The position numbers and the translations under genes were made by a program. Positions 49,229 through 49,230 of a stretch of DNA of 49,230 nt are shown one piece after another. Source of the DNA: Planctomycetota bacterium (GTDB lineage Bacteria; Planctomycetota; Planctomycetia; Pirellulales; Pirellulaceae). How positions within the stretch are numbered: position 1 is the first letter of the stretch; each line of letters opens with the position of its first letter. Location of the stretch: assembly GCA_016872725.1 (NCBI GenBank), contig VGZC01000045.1, forward strand, positions 1 through 49,230, in the 5' to 3' direction. Under the pieces are notes generated by a model. That model saw only the letters and a program-made list of their open reading frames with translations. It was not told the origin of the DNA and ran no database searches.

Positions 49229-49230
49229 CT

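Overview
The window looks like chromosomal DNA of a high-GC planctomycete. This rests on a 3,435-residue surface protein with a LEPR-XLL-like N-terminal motif, a secreted S1 sulfatase next to a sialate-O-acetylesterase-like protein, a DUF6807 (PmoA-type) secreted protein, a DUF1015 protein, a beta-helix secreted protein, and several secreted proteins of no named family. No phage, integrase, transposase or CRISPR array was seen. All family calls come from reading motifs; no database search was run.

Layout. 1-11.4 kb: minus-strand partial small gene, a 204-aa unknown, and the giant surface protein (Ig-like calcium-motif modules, about 1,900 residues of Ala/Asp/Arg-rich helix, and a C-terminal domain resembling a permuted papain-like/NlpC toxin tip). 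12-14.4 kb: two plus-strand unknowns, one secreted. 14.6-17.5 kb: a translationally coupled esterase-sulfatase pair whose base composition looks foreign. 18-21.6 kb: a TolC-like outer-membrane lipoprotein, then a broken type I secretion ABC transporter fused by an apparent deletion to the tail of a second TolC. 21.6-29 kb: a minus-strand envelope-polysaccharide cluster (Wzz-like protein, ExeA-like ATPase, BY-kinase-like protein lacking a P-loop, NAD-dependent sugar epimerase, DPM1-like glycosyltransferase) followed by a phosphofructokinase.

29.2-35 kb: plus-strand housekeeping genes: trpF, ahcY, a DUF1015 protein, and a parABS partition locus with two parS-like sites directly upstream of parA. 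35-38 kb: a secreted unknown, the convergent DUF6807 protein, a small conserved-looking protein and csrA with a recognisable promoter. 38.2-46.4 kb: a minus-strand operon (second phosphofructokinase, SDR dehydrogenase, nitrilase-family amidohydrolase, and an 1,832-aa multidomain ChaN/M1/M28/PDZ protein). 46.9-49.2 kb: a beta-helix secreted protein, a convergent LPG-synthase/flippase-like membrane protein separated from it by a strong hairpin, and tRNA-Ala(GGC) with its promoter.

The themes are cell-surface construction (giant adhesin-like protein, polysaccharide assembly, outer-membrane export, membrane lipid protein) and degradation of external or periplasmic polymers (sulfatase, esterase, DUF6807, beta-helix, M1/M28 peptidases), with core metabolism and chromosome partition between them. 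The most unusual items are the giant protein's toxin-like tip, the P-loop-less BY-kinase homologue, the ChaN-M1-M28-PDZ fusion and the ABC/TolC deletion scar.
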